This document shows, in pieces, positions 24,205 through 37,541 of a DNA stretch of 64,000 nucleotides. The stretch is from Trichaptum fuscoviolaceum (lineage: Eukaryota; Basidiomycota; Agaricomycetes; Hymenochaetales; Trichaptaceae). Location: assembly GCA_910574455.1 (NCBI GenBank), contig CAJSYZ010000001.1:4261424-4325423 (forward strand). The letters run 5' to 3'. Made by a program: the position numbers and the translations under genes. The first letter of the stretch is position 1, and every line of letters starts with the position of its first letter. A model generated the notes under the pieces. The model was not told the origin of the DNA, searched no databases, and worked only from the letters and a program-made list of their open reading frames with translations.

Positions 24205-25974
24205 TCAGCGGAACCTGCGTGTGCGGCGGCGGGGCGCGGTCCAGGAGGTGACCTTGCGCGCGTGGGAGACGTGCACGCAGGAGTAGGGCTTGATGAGCGG
24301 GTAGTAGAGGTCCTGCTGCGCGTCCTCGATGAGGATCTTCGCGCGGAACTCGGACAGGCCGTACGAGAGGAAGAGCGGCCGGACGGACGGGATGAAGTAG
24401 TCGTGCTCCATCCACGCGAACTGCGCGACGGTCAGCAGGCCCTGGTCTGCGCACACACGGTTTTAAGTGAGTATATATATGCGCATTAGAGCAGAGCAAA
24501 AAAAAAAAAAAAAAAGACATGAGACGCGCACCTTTCGGCCAAAACCCGACGGGCACGGTCGCCTCCTGCGCGACGATGTCGTCGAACGCGCCCGTCGCCT
24601 GGAGGAGGCTGCCGAGGCGGGTCGGCACGGTGGTGTCGATGTGGTTGCCGACGAGGCAGCGGCGGTACTGCTCCCAGAACGCGTGCCAGCCGGGCGCGCC
24701 CCCGCGCGCGCCGCCGTCGATCTGCTGCTTGTTCTCCGTCATCGGCTTGATCTCTGTCTCTGCGAGGATGACGAGCCCGCCGGGGCGCAGCACGCGCGCG
24801 CACTCTTCGAGGAACAGCGGGTAGTTTTTGAGCTGGCGGGCAAAAGGCATGAGAGGAGAGTGTCAGTAGTGCGAATAGAGAACGTACGCCGGTGTGGACG
24901 CCCCGGGCGTGCACGATGTCGAAGAACTCATCGGGATAGGGGATGAGCTGCGTGTCGAAGAGTTCGAATCTGCGGCGCGATAAGCGACTATGAGCGAACC
25001 TTGTCGCAAAAAAAAACCAGAACTTACTCGCAGTTCGGCGGGACAAATCTGGAGAGCAGAGAGAAGTCTAGTGTCAGCACAAGTAAGAGAATAAAGACCA
25101 TTGGGAAGGGAGAGACGCACTCCGGCTGGATGGGCGCGAGGTCGCAGCCGGTGACCTCGACGTCCGGGAACTCGTCTGCCATTTGCATTGCCCTGTTCAC
25201 GCGCATGAGCGCACAGCGAGCACAATTAAGTCAGAGATAGACGCACCAGAGGCCGCTGCCGGTGCCAATGTCCAGGATCTGCTTCTTCCGCCGCGAGGGG
25301 AAGGACAGCACCTGCTCAACGGGCCCAACAAAGTTCTTGTCGCCCATGACCATGTACATCATCTTGTGGAAGTACTCCTGCCGCTAGAAGAAACAGTCAG
25401 TCGCAGCACACTCAGCATCAACGAGCAGCATTTCGCACACACACACCTTGATCTCCTCGTCGTCGGCGGGCAGCTGGTAGAGCGGCTGCATCGTGTTCAG
25501 CTGCCGCCCGTGCACCTCCCGGAAGAACTCGTCGCGCATTTCCGGCGTCACCACGTACGTGTACGTCTCCTCGTCCTCGTACGGCACCCGCGTGTACGGC
25601 CGCTCGCGATCCGTCGGCGACGGCGCGTCCGCGACAGGGGCGGCGGGGGCGGCTGCGACGGCGGGTATGTCTGAGGTGCTGCTACTGGCGTGCGCTGCTG
25701 GGATTATGGGCGCGAGGTCGAGCGGGTGCGGGTGCGCATGCGTGGTATACGAGTGCGTCGGCGAGTAGCCCGAAGTCGCTGGCGATGTCGACGAGGTCCC
25801 AGCAGCAGCGGCGGCGGAGGGTTGTTGGTACGAGGAGCTGCTGCCAATATGGGCCTGGCGCTGCTGGTAGTGCTGGTAATGCTGGCCGGCTTCGTTGTAG
25901 TGTGCGCTCGCATAGCGCGCGTCGTCCTCGCCGGGCCCGCCATCGCTGATCGCGTCGTAGTATCGCTTCGGCAT
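24205..25974 (-). CDS. SAM-dependent methyltransferase, LaeA-like/TAM family
   Basis: Seven exons on the minus strand (25974-25447, 25383-25247, 25192-25121, 25048-25028, 24969-24888, 24832-24532, 24446-24205) give 460 residues. Exon 4 is only 21 nt and encodes FVPPNC. The first 130 residues are low-complexity Ser/Ala/His/Gln-rich. The catalytic part starts near RQEYFHKMMYMVMG; motif I is ILDIGTGSGLW (residues about 212-222), followed by VEVTGCDLAP, the post-I acidic region PYPDEFFDIVHARG, and LKNYPLFLEECARVLRPGG. The C-terminal part (VGFWPKDQGLLTVAQ, AQQDLYYPLIKPY) is unique to this fungal group. The arrangement resembles the LaeA/velvet-associated methyltransferases, but substrate and regulatory role are not established. 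An 18-A tract lies in the last intron (24498-24515 on the plus strand). Confidence 0.85.
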
Positions 25975-26265
25975 CGTGCTGGACGGCGTCGAGGACGGTA
26001 GGGGGGACGATATATGTGGGGAGTGTGCGAGTGGGACGTGTGGGCGATTTAAAGGACGCGGCCCTGAGGAGTGTGAGCATGAGTGCCATGCTCGCTACTA
26101 CGACTGGCCAGTGCGCCGCTTCCAAGAACCTAACTTTATCACAAAACCTTCCACTTATACTATACACCTTATATATATCATTATATCTGTATCATTATTA
26201 TCTCCTATCAATACATTGCACTCCCGTAATGAAAGCAAATCCTCCTCCACCCCGCCAAACTCTCC

Positions 26266-28919
26266 TCACACAATGCTCCTGATGTCGTGGATGAGCACCG
26301 TCCGCGTCGACTCGCCGGACCAGCCCCGGTTGCTGCTTGCCGTCACCATGAACCGCGCCCCCGGGTCGACCACTGCCCGAACAGCCAAAAAATGCCGATG
26401 GCAGCGCACGATGCGCAGATGTGTCCGACACAGTCCAAGGTCCCGGTGCGGGGATATTCGCCAGCAGACCCACAGAGAGAGAAAAAAAGAGATAGCAAAG
26501 TCAATGCTCGAGGCTCGAGGCGCGGTCAGAACAAAGAAAAACTACCCACGGATTTGCGAGATAATGCCCCCATGGTGCCCAGGGATAATCTTGAATGGCA
26601 CGCCAGACCGGCCTCTGCCCCCACCCCCTCCTCCGCCTCCGGGCCCGACGCCGTCCGATTCGCCCGCTTCACTCGCGTTCCAGAGCCGGATGTTGTCATT
26701 CGACGCCCTAATTCAATCCGATCAAGGGCATGCAGAGGCGGGGGGGACGTAGATAGATAGCATCAGCAATCAGCGTTAGACTTTGGCGCGCAAATGAAAC
26801 ACACAAATGGGTGTTATCAGCGCAGAGAAATCGGCTCACACTGCGATGTGGCGTCCGTCGGGAAAGGCAGCGACGCACGAGACCGCGCCTGAGCTGATCG
26901 GATTGCGCAGAGTCCTGAGCAGCCGAGGGACACCGGGCACAGGCTGGCCAAACATGCGCGTGTCCCAGACGTCGACTGTGCTATTACGTCGACCCGCATA
27001 CACTTGACCCCCGTCAGCGGACCAGCATGCCTGTAATCACCATCAGAGCAGACAAAAGTGAGGGAGAAATAAAAGAGTGTGTCAATACACGCGGGATTAG
27101 CATAATCCGACAACAGCGATTAGGAAAATCAACCGCTCTTGCATTTTTTTTTGAATGCGCACATGCGGGATTAGCATGCATGAGAGGCGACGGTCAGAAA
27201 GGGGAAAGGAAGGAGAAAGGATGCGGAAGAACAGGAAAAGGAAGAAGTATCACTGGCAAAGTCGAAGAAAATATCGCTTACCGAAACGCACCACGGCGGC
27301 GTCTTGATGCTCATCTCCAACCGGCCGACACCGTGGCCCGCGCTATTGACTCTTCGGTCCCAGAGCACGATCGCCCCATCGACAGACGCGGTCATCAGCA
27401 CGTCGGGCGAGAACGCGCCGTACGCGCCAGCGTCGAGCACAGGCGGTCCGCGCGGGTTGCTCGCCCTCGTCCTCGCCGTCGTCTGCGGGGCCATCTTTCC
27501 GGCGGGAAGCTGCTGCTGGCCGGCAGTCTGCGAGGAAGAAGCGTTCGGGAGCGATTCGTCTGCTTCCGGCTCGTCGTCGAACAGCGGGTCAAACGAAGCC
27601 TCGGACTTGGCCTCGTCCTCGTCCTCGTCGCCGCCCTGCGCCGACGTCTTTCCTCCGCCGTTGGCGTGCGTGGGAGGCTCCGTCGGAGGGGGCAGGATAG
27701 GACCAAGCGGGCGGACGGCAACGATGGCGACCTGGGCGCCATGCGATGTGAACTTGCGCGCCTGCTGGCCGGTATTCAGATCCCATTGCTATTCATACGG
27801 CACATCAGTAAGAGGAATGGCGCAAGATGCCTGGCAGAAAGCGCGGACTCACGTACACATCGCCGTCCCAACCCGCGCTAAAGAAGCCCATCTCGTCGTG
27901 CTGCACCGCGAGCGAAGACACTGGCCCGCGATGTCCGTACAATGCAGTGATGAACTGCCCCGGGTCGTGGCGGACGGTGAATAGGTTGACATGCCCTTTC
28001 TGTGCAAAGAAGAATTATCATTTTTTTTTGACATGGACGTAAAGTCAATAATGAAAACTACCTCCGTGCCCGCAAGCGCCCATAAAGCATCTGAATGCAT
28101 GGCGAGACTCGTCGCGGGCGAGCGAGACGTATCCTCGACGATATCGTCCGCCCCCGCCGGCGCAGCGGGGTTCTCCCACCACGTCCGCAGCTGGCCCGAC
28201 TTCATCGTGCCCTCGACGACCTGGCAGTGCGCGCGCTGCGGGGCCGTCAGGAACGTCTTCCCATTCACCGCCGCAAACACATCGTAGTCGCGGATGTACC
28301 CGTCCTGCGAGCCCGTCAGCAGATGCGTCATGCATGTCGAGCCCGCCAGCGCGTGCGTGGGCTCCGGGTGCGCGATCGCGCAGATGGCTTCGACGGTGTA
28401 CGACCGCGGGTGCAGCACGGACGGGACGAGCTTGCGGCGGCGGAGCAGTGCTGGCGACAGCACTTCCCGTCGTTCCGGCGTGCGCTCTGCATACTCGCAT
28501 CAGGCAATAAGCAAGTGTATGTGATCACGATGAGTACCTTTTTCGAGCACCCGTTGACGAGCAGGAGGCGGGTGAGGCAATGCGGGCGGCCCACTTGGCT
28601 GCCCAGGCATCGGCACGGGAGGCTTGAGGGGCACTTCCACAACTACCACCTTTCGTGCCTCCTCTTCCTCCTCTTCCTCCTCCTCTTCGCCTTCCTCTTC
28701 TTCATCTTCAGATGCAGAGTCCTACTGAAATAATGAGTATGAACCGTAAGAAACAAGGACGAAAGCAGCACATACCTCTTCCCGCTCAGACGCATCTTCC
28801 GCATTGTCATCGCCATCGAAGAGCTCCTCGTCGTTCATCTCCTCCGCCTCACTACTGCGCCCGTCGAAGTCGAGATCTTCGTTGACCTCGTTCTCATCTT
28901 CAGATTCGCTGGGGGCCAT
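26266..28919 (-). CDS. SPT8: SPT8, SAGA transcription complex WD-repeat subunit
   Basis: SPT8 helps SAGA deliver TBP to promoters in the nucleus. Eight exons (28919-28776, 28721-28538, 28486-28062, 27999-27853, 27788-27282, 27030-26840, 26707-26550, 26372-26266) give 620 residues. The N-terminus is very acidic (Glu/Asp runs over about 90 residues), as in yeast Spt8. WD-repeat landmarks are HLLTGSQDGYIRDYD, a KGHVNLFTVRHDPGQ strand, GFFSAGWDGDVYQWDLNTG, the acidic insertion with FDPLFDDE, VDGAIVLWDRR, and the signature TPPWCVSACWSADG, GGQVYAGRRNSTVDVWD. The end, VDPGARFMVTASSNRGWSGE and LIHDIRSIV, matches the family end. Introns before the last three exons are 251, 132 and 177 nt, longer than the local norm, so those junctions are less secure. 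The final exon join (ATC C/TG) was chosen for frame and for the ISQxxVDP pattern. Confidence 0.9.
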
Positions 28920-28977
28920 CCCAAGAGTCCGACGTCAGTGTCAGAGGTCGACTTGCTGCTTGACCGCGAGGGTGTAG

Positions 28978-28994
28978 ACGCGTACTGTCACGTG
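28978..28994. promoter_or_regulatory. ACGCGT and CACGTG in the SPT8/membrane-protein promoter
   Basis: The 170-bp divergent promoter holds an MCB-type ACGCGT (28978-28983) and, six bases on, an E-box CACGTG (28989-28994). E-boxes bind bHLH factors such as CBF1 and PHO4 types. Function is inferred from motif and position only. Confidence 0.35.
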
Positions 28995-29089
28995 CAAAAT
29001 AGCCGAATTCTGAGACGGGCGCCTAATGACCTCATCCTCGCACTCAAGTCGCTGCGGAACACGTAGAGACCTCACTTCTTGCTTTCTTG

Positions 29090-29920
29090 ATGACCACCTC
29101 CATAGAACTAGAAGACCTCGCCCAGAAGAGGGAGCAACGTCGAGCAGAGGCTGAGCAGCACTTCGACAGCGACGACAACCAGACAGAGCACGATGAGGTC
29201 CAAAACTCGACCATTGCTGCATGGGCTTGGGCAACGGCAGTCATGTATGTCTTGCTTTACTTTATTTCACTTGCAGGAGCTGATTCTGGCACAGTTTGAC
29301 TCTAATGTCATTTGTTCTCTTGCTGTTCCCCCGCTTTCTCCTGTTCCTCTCGACATCGGCTGACTACTCCGAGACGTCTCTTTCTCCCTTGGAGAGGTTT
29401 CTGTCGCTTCACTTCTCCCTGTTCTTATTCGCAATCTCTGCAACATTGATTCTATATGTGAGTTGCTCCAAAAAACACATGCATCTTGCTTTGTTCGACT
29501 CTTTGTGTTTTGCATAGATACCATCCGAAGACCCATTAGAATCGCACACACCAAAGAGACGGCGAGATTCACTCGGGCACCCTCTCCTCGGGCCACTCAC
29601 CGGGGCTTCCGTCCTCTCCTCCTTCATATCCTACAACACCAAATCCGTCAGCTCGCTCGCTTTCCTCGTCTTCCTCCTATCCGGAGTCATCGGTGCCTGG
29701 GGCCTGTGGGTGGTCCGTGTTCCTTCTCGCTTTTGTCCGAAACTCATTGCTGTGCTCATTGACTAACCCGAGCGCACAGATGCTGTTCGAGGGCACGTCC
29801 CGAATCTCGAAGAAGACAGGCGCCGATAAGCACACGTCTGCTTTCCTGTTCGGCAATAAGCAGGCGGCGTCTCTAAAGAAAAAGGAGTGGAAGAAGACAC
29901 AGCGAGAGAAAGCGTCATAG
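29090..29920 (+). CDS. Conserved-looking small membrane protein, function unknown
   Basis: Not recognised. Four exons (29090-29244, 29295-29457, 29518-29712, 29780-29920) give 217 residues. The N-terminal 45 residues are charged (coiled-coil-like, [12 protein letters not shown]). Three hydrophobic regions follow: about residues 44-70 ([13 protein letters not shown] then [13 protein letters not shown]), 88-106 ([19 protein letters not shown]) and about 130-172 ([31 protein letters not shown]). The C-terminus is basic ([26 protein letters not shown]), so a cytosolic tail is likely. The acceptor at 29294 was chosen because an earlier AG leads at once to a stop; the third donor is GTCCGT. It shares a 170-bp divergent promoter with SPT8. 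An endomembrane or ER location would fit the topology, but this is inference. Confidence 0.72.
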
Positions 29921-30347
29921 TCATCTACGCACAGAGTTACGGTCTTGTTCCCGGCTGTCTGCGCATTACTGTATAATTAAACCTTCCTGTTGTTTTATGT
30001 ACACTCTTACTTACGGAATTCTCACCGCTAGTTTTGTATATGATATGAATGAAATAACAATCCGCCATTGTTGAACCTTCCCCGCACTCTCCTAGACGCG
30101 CGCAGGCCTCATGCTGTCCGGTGTCTGTGAGGAGCGGGCGTAAGAGTGCGAGCGATCCGAAGAGCCACCATCCAGGGAAATGCAAGGCAATAAATTAAGT
30201 GCAAAACCAATCGCTCCGGAATCCACATTACAACAATATCATCATACACGCGCACACACCTGCAAAGCTCTTCCCGCTGTCATTTGAGTGAATCCGTGGG
30301 GGTTTTCGTTCCAGTTCGCCAAAGAGGCGGGGCGTCGTCTGTGTGTA
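29921..30347. other. Convergent 3' region
   Basis: 427 bp between the ends of the membrane-protein gene (+) and SRP54 (-). AT-rich with probable polyadenylation context. No gene seen. Confidence 0.6.
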
Positions 30348-32523
<2,176 letters not shown>

Positions 32524-32700
32524 GTTGTTGTCGAACGAGCCTTTGTCGCTGCTGTGTCCTGCAGCGGTATCAGCTGGAGATTGTACTAAGTAAGTGAGGG
32601 TTTGGAGCAGGCCGGTGTTGGACCCTGAATACTTGACAATCTCAGAGGCCGGGTATTTGAACACTTTCACTCTACCTCCATCATCACCATATTCTCAAGA

Positions 32701-34053
32701 ATGCTAGGAATTGACTATGGAAGCGACAGCGAGGACGACTCTATCTCTTCTACAGTAACACAGAAGCCTGCCACAACTGCAGCTATAGCTGGCCCCTCGA
32801 GCGTGGCCGCAAAGCTCGCGCTCCCGCCTCCTTCCAAACCTTCGCTGCCCGCATCAAAAGCGCCAGGCAGCAGTATCAGCCTTCCGCCTCCAAAAACGAA
32901 GAAACCTGCAAAGAAGATCCTTGTTGAGCTTCCGAAGCTCTCGAAGCACGCGAGTGACGATGAGGACGACGAAGACCGGCCGGCGCTGAAGAAGCCCAGG
33001 CTCAACGGCGCAGGAGGAGGGAAGGCGTCGGCACTGCTGTCAATGCTGCCTGCGCCGAAGAAGAGTACACTGGAGTTGCCAAAGGCTGAACGCGTTCTCG
33101 GTGGTGGAGGGCGGGGGTTGGTGTTCTCGAGGCAGAGTGGTGAGGTTGCACCTATCGCTACAGACGGTGTCGAGGAGGGCGCAGCACCGAACTCAAAAGG
33201 CGACAACGACGAGGAAGATGTTCAACCTGAGGAGGATACGACAACATCGATGATTCCGCCTTCTATGTTACTGAAGGGTAAAGGCAAGGCCGCTACAAAA
33301 CCACCTGCACCTGCTTCCTCGGCGCCAGAACTAGCTGTTGATTTCTTCTCTCTGGGTATCTATACATCCTACTTGGCCATATATCAATGCTGACTATCAA
33401 TTGTGTGCCAGCATCAACCTCGTCAGCTCGAATATCCTCCGCACCTCGCATCGCCTCTCCTCCCCCCTCCCTCTCTTCCACTCCCTCCCTATCCGCCGCT
33501 CCAAAAGTCGAAGAATTCACGCCTCCCTCTCCCAAGCCAGACGATCCCTACCCGGGATACTACCAGCTCCCCTCAGGCGCATGGGCGATGCACGACCCGG
33601 GGTACTACAAGTCGCACTACGACCGCTGGCAAAAGGAGTACGAGGCGCAAATCCGGGCGTACGAGAAGTCGCACCCCTCCGCGCAGCGCGGGTTCGAAGG
33701 CGCCGTGGGCGCCTGCAACGGCGCGGGTCTGGAAGAGGTCAACGCGAACGACCTGGCGGACCAGGCACGTAAGGAAAGGGAGGAGAAGAAGCAGCTAACG
33801 GAGGGCGCGAAGCGCGAGGGCGAGCGGGCGATGCCGCGCATGACGGTGAACCCGAGCAAGATGACGGGTGTTGCGCGCTCGAGGCATCAGCTGGGCACGA
33901 TGTTGATGGAGGCCTACATGAATCGCGAGGTTTTGGAGGAAAAGATTGCTCAAGGGAAGAGGAACAGGAAGGAAGCAGGGAACAAATACGGTCAGTTTAT
34001 ACGTATGATGTTCATGGCCTCAGCTGAATGCCCTTTCTTCTAAAGGTTTCTAA
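32701..34053 (+). CDS. PRCC-domain protein (mitotic checkpoint/splicing-associated family)
   Basis: Three exons (32701-33355, 33412-33990, 34046-34053) encode 413 residues; the last exon adds only a split Gly, a Phe and the stop. The N-terminus MLGIDYGSDSEDD and long Pro/Ser/Lys-rich disordered region, then DFFSL, are typical. The C-terminal half holds PYPGYYQLPSGAWAMHDPGY and the PRCC C-terminal signature MTGVARSRHQLGTMLMEAYM with REVLEEKIAQGKRNRKEAG. The human member binds MAD2L2 and associates with spliceosomal proteins; the fungal role is unproven. It shares a 177-bp divergent promoter with SRP54. Confidence 0.87.
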
Positions 34054-34537
34054 CGCAGCTACTTCACGATCTACGACCTCATTTCGATCACAGTCTCTTG
34101 ATAATTCATGCACTTTCACACCTATACCACTGGGAGTCATTAAAACTGTATTTCGGAGACGACAGATCTTGGAATAACTTTAAACAACTAATCTACTGAT
34201 ACATCAAAGAAGAGCAATCGTACGTATATGGATCAGATATGTGACCCGCATAGAGGGGAGGAGGTAAAATAGCTGCGAGAGGGGATTCAACATGGATAAG
34301 CGATGAAAGGCAGGTAAGTCGAGAAGAGAGAGAAACACGCGAATTAGGTTGCTACATATGTGCAGTGAAGGCGAAAAAACGATTGCGAGCGATCTGGATT
34401 GCGGAGAATAAACTACAACATAAAGGTCAAATGGTTAAGTTAGTTGATCCGGTTGTACGGTATGTACGGTATGGCTGCTGCTATAATTCAGTGAAGATTC
34501 ATTTCGAGTTCCATGCTCCATAAATAGCGTTCGCTGA
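34054..34537. other. Convergent 3' region
   Basis: 484 bp between the ends of the PRCC-type gene (+) and the HTH-like gene (-). AT-rich, no reading frame of note. Probably both 3' UTRs. Confidence 0.6.
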
Positions 34538-36259
34538 TCAGTTGTATAAAGCACGCAGGATGACGTGCACTTGGAAGGGCGTGAAGAGGCCTTTGGTCGT
34601 GAATTCATCAAACCACTCCTTGTTCTCTGCTCGCGGGATCGACCGCAGTCCGTCAAGGTCCTCGGCGCTTTGTATCCCAAGCTCACGGAACTTCGGCAGC
34701 AGTGAGCTTAGGTCGGGCTTCAGCGCCTTCAAGAAGGCTTCCACCTCGGCAAGCGGTTGCGCTGGTGCTGGTGCTGGGGTCGGAGTTGGTATGCGCACAG
34801 GCAAAAAGGCTTCCCGGGGCGTTCGTTGCTGTGACTGTTGCCGCCGCAGCCGTTGGCCCTGTCCTAGCGCTTGAGCTTGAGATATTAGTTGTGTCAGAGA
34901 ATCGGGGAGCGCAGGCTCGTCCTCGTCCATTGGATAGTCGCCGTCGTCTCTATCGTCAGTCTGTGTGACCTGGCGCGCAGCGAGCTTGGGCTCTGGCGGT
35001 AACAGAAAGTCTTCCGCAGTCGTAGGCACAAGGGTATACCTTGACAAAGATGCGGACGACGGTGTTCCTTCCGATTGATGACGAGACGAAGCGGTACGCT
35101 CGAGCTCCTCTATCCGCCCGTTAAGCTGTGGTTTGGGGGCTTCCCGGACTAGCCTTGAAATCGATTGCACTTGTGGGGAGGATGCGGAAGCGGAGGAAAG
35201 AGTGCCGAGGGGGCGAGAATGCGACCCGTTCAGTCTATGTTGTTTCTCGCCGTGCGCGTGGTCGTCCACAGGTGGCGAGGTTTGCCAGTGAGCAGAAACT
35301 TCGTCTCTTTTCTGAAGAGCCATTGCGGCACGTCAGCGTATGCGTAGTAGAGATATAGATTACCCTACCCGCTTCACTCCCAACTGTGCCAAAGGCGTGG
35401 GGACCGTGGACGATGCCTGCATAGCAGTTTCTGAAGGACTGGCGGACTCCGGCCTATCCTTCACTGGTGACGAAGGTTCGGACGCGTTTGCGGGAGGCAA
35501 AGACCAGGCAGGGGTTGCCGACGCTCGCCTTGCAGTCGATACGGAAGCGGCCTCAGCAGACAAGTGACCGCGAACGACAAGCTACAGTGGTTCATGAGGG
35601 GGAAGTGACTGGATAACCGCGGATGAATGCACCTTGATAGGCTGTTTCTTCTCTGCCTTCGCCTTCTCCTTCTTCTGAGCTTCATCCAGCTATTGAAGGC
35701 AAGAACATTGAGTATGGCCCCCGGTTGATTTTAATGAACAGAGATGATGACACTGACACGGTGTGAGATTGACTCGAAGAAAGACTCAAAGTCCTTCGGC
35801 TGGTCGTTGTCCTCGGACACATCGAAATGATCATCGTCCGTCTCGACGTTGTCCGGGATGCGAAAAGAGTTGTTCACGACGCGCGATACCATGTGTGTCG
35901 AGCAGTTATAACGTGCCGCGAGCAGCTTGTGGGGCACGCCGAGCGACGCGTACGAGCGACACGCTGCACGAGCCTCGCGCGAGAGCTTCTTCGGCGGCCT
36001 ACAATATTACACAGTGAACACAGAGCATTGAAATGTCAAAGGAAGAAAGCGGTATGATAAGCGAGCAGCACGACGCGTTTCAGGTTGAGGTTGACCGGAG
36101 GGGTGAAAGAGGGACAATTGATCTTGGTTCTTTTTAGATTGTGGAATATACGCACCCTCGCTGCCTCACCTCAGAGCCCTTTGCACTCGGGTTTTTTGCG
36201 GACTCGTCGTCCTCGTTGTCGGAAGAGATGTGGGCGACGGGCGGGGTGTCGTCCATCAT
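34538..36259 (-). CDS. Unrecognised protein with HTH-like N-terminus and SAM-like C-terminus
   Basis: Not assigned to a family. Five exons (36259-36156, 35998-35758, 35689-35633, 35581-35369, 35311-34538) join in frame to 462 residues. The start MMDDTPPVAHISSDNEDDES is acidic. Residues about 35-78 (PPKKLSREARAACRSYASLG, VPHKLLAARYNCSTHMVSRV) look like a helix-turn-helix of the kind that reads DNA. Then come an acidic stretch (ETDDDHFDVSEDND), a Lys/Glu helix (LDEAQKKEKAKAEKK), a long Ser/Pro-rich region, and a C-terminal helical part (EAFLKALKPDLSSLLPKFRE, LGIQSAEDLDGLRSI, GLFTPFQVHVILRAL) that resembles a SAM-type fold with a phased helix pattern. A chromatin or transcription role is plausible but inferred. 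The first intron is 157 nt, longer than the others. Promoter carries a CRE/MCB composite. Confidence 0.7.
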
Positions 36260-36352
36260 GTCGTTCGGCGAGGAACTAACGGACTCGGACGGACAACGCA
36301 AGCAACCTGAGACAAATTGAACGTCACGATGCGTGACATTCTAAGGCATCAG

Positions 36353-36365
36353 ACGCGTGACGTCA
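36353..36365. promoter_or_regulatory. Overlapping ACGCGT and palindromic CRE (TGACGTCA)
   Basis: About 95 bp upstream of the HTH-like gene (minus strand) ACGCGT (36353-36358) overlaps a perfect CRE palindrome TGACGTCA (36358-36365). Further GTCACG and GTGACA half-sites lie at 36322-36338. CRE sites bind ATF/CREB bZIP factors; ACGCGT is the MBF box. The arrangement resembles the CMR1 promoter at 1207-1236. Confidence 0.5.
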
Positions 36366-36482
36366 CGACTTGATCCACGGAGGAATAAAATCACATCTAT
36401 TTCTGGTGTTTTATATTCACATAAAACAATGTAGTATTCAAGATCATTATATATTCAAGTCATATCTATGTTCTAGCCAGTA

Positions 36483-37541
36483 TTACTTACGTTTGAGGGC
36501 GACCACATACGTTTTGTACGGGTATTCGAAGACTCCCTCCTTCTCATCAATCCACACTAGTCCATTCCCCTTCTTCAATATATCCTTCACCCAGCCACGG
36601 ACCTGCGCCTGCGTCTCTTCAGACTCGATGGCTATGTAGCTCTTGCTGCATACGCGGTCCGCAACGATGTCTGCTGTAGCGGGCAGTATGTATGCAAATT
36701 CTTTCTCGTCGTTTGGCTGGAATAACTCCGGGTATGAGGGAGCATCGAAGACGGCGCGCCATAGGCCAAGGCGGAACTGAGGTGTGCCCTTCTCGTACTT
36801 CTCGTAGACGTCGCGAAGCTCTGCGACCCATCCGGCACCGTCCCTACCAAAATAGCATATATACAGATTGGCAAGATTGTAGATGAGAGAGTACAAACCT
36901 GTTTTCGAGGTTCCAAGTCAGAACTACTACGCCGTCCGGTTTTAGGACTCGTGCAAACTCTTTCAGAGCTGCCTCATGGTCTGGGCACCAATGGAAAGCC
37001 TGACCGAATGAGAGATGAACAAGCCAATCGCGGCGATAACAAGGAACACACCTGGGCAATGACAATCAAATCCGCCCATCCGTCCTCCACATTCGTATGA
37101 TCGAAAGTACCGTCACCAACAGAGACGCGAGGGTCCGTTACTGTCTTGGAGAACTGATCCCGCATACCCTCGGATGGTTCGACGGCTTTGAGCTTCGCAA
37201 CCGATGTCGACCATCCCGGGTTCGCGAGCAAGGCACGGGTGAAGATGCCTGTTCCGGATCCAATTCTTCATGACATGGAGGATTAGAGCAAGTAAGACCT
37301 TGATAAGAGATGGGGATATGCATATGGACGTACTCTACAACGTTCAAGTCCTTCTTGCTCTCGCCGACGACTGTGCGAATGTGCGACAGTACGACAGGTT
37401 GGTACGACGGACGTGCCCTGTTGACCGGTTCTGCCAAATACACAGCACATCAATGTAGCCCGAAACCCACCTATCATACAGCTCGTTTGTGCCAGCGCCA
37501 AACCCGTTCTTCGCCGTCGGATGCACCTTCGGAGTTGCCAT
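36483..37541 (-). CDS. SAM-dependent methyltransferase, class I, small
   Basis: Five exons (37541-37471, 37417-37334, 37265-37052, 36999-36899, 36843-36483) encode 276 residues. The start MATPKVHPTAKNGFGAGTNE and YDRARPSYQPVVL are typical of fungal methyltransferases related to the yeast CRG1/TMT1 group. Motif I is VEIGSGTGIFTRALL (split by the second intron), followed by AVEPSEGMRDQF, the DGTFDHTNVEDGWADLIVIA post-motifs, AFHWCPDHEAALKEFARVLK and PDGVVVLTWN. The C-terminal part is typical in length. Substrate unknown; relatives methylate small carboxylic or toxic metabolites. An unusually short gap of about 220 bp separates it from the HTH-like gene start. Confidence 0.88.

Noticed and set aside
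24498..24515. Run of 18 A as a possible retroposon tail
   Set aside because: It lies inside an intron of the methyltransferase with no target duplication or inserted sequence; a simple homopolymer is enough.
27027..27881. 284-codon plus-strand frame over SPT8
   Set aside because: Antisense to SPT8 exons; Arg-rich shadow of GC-rich codons.
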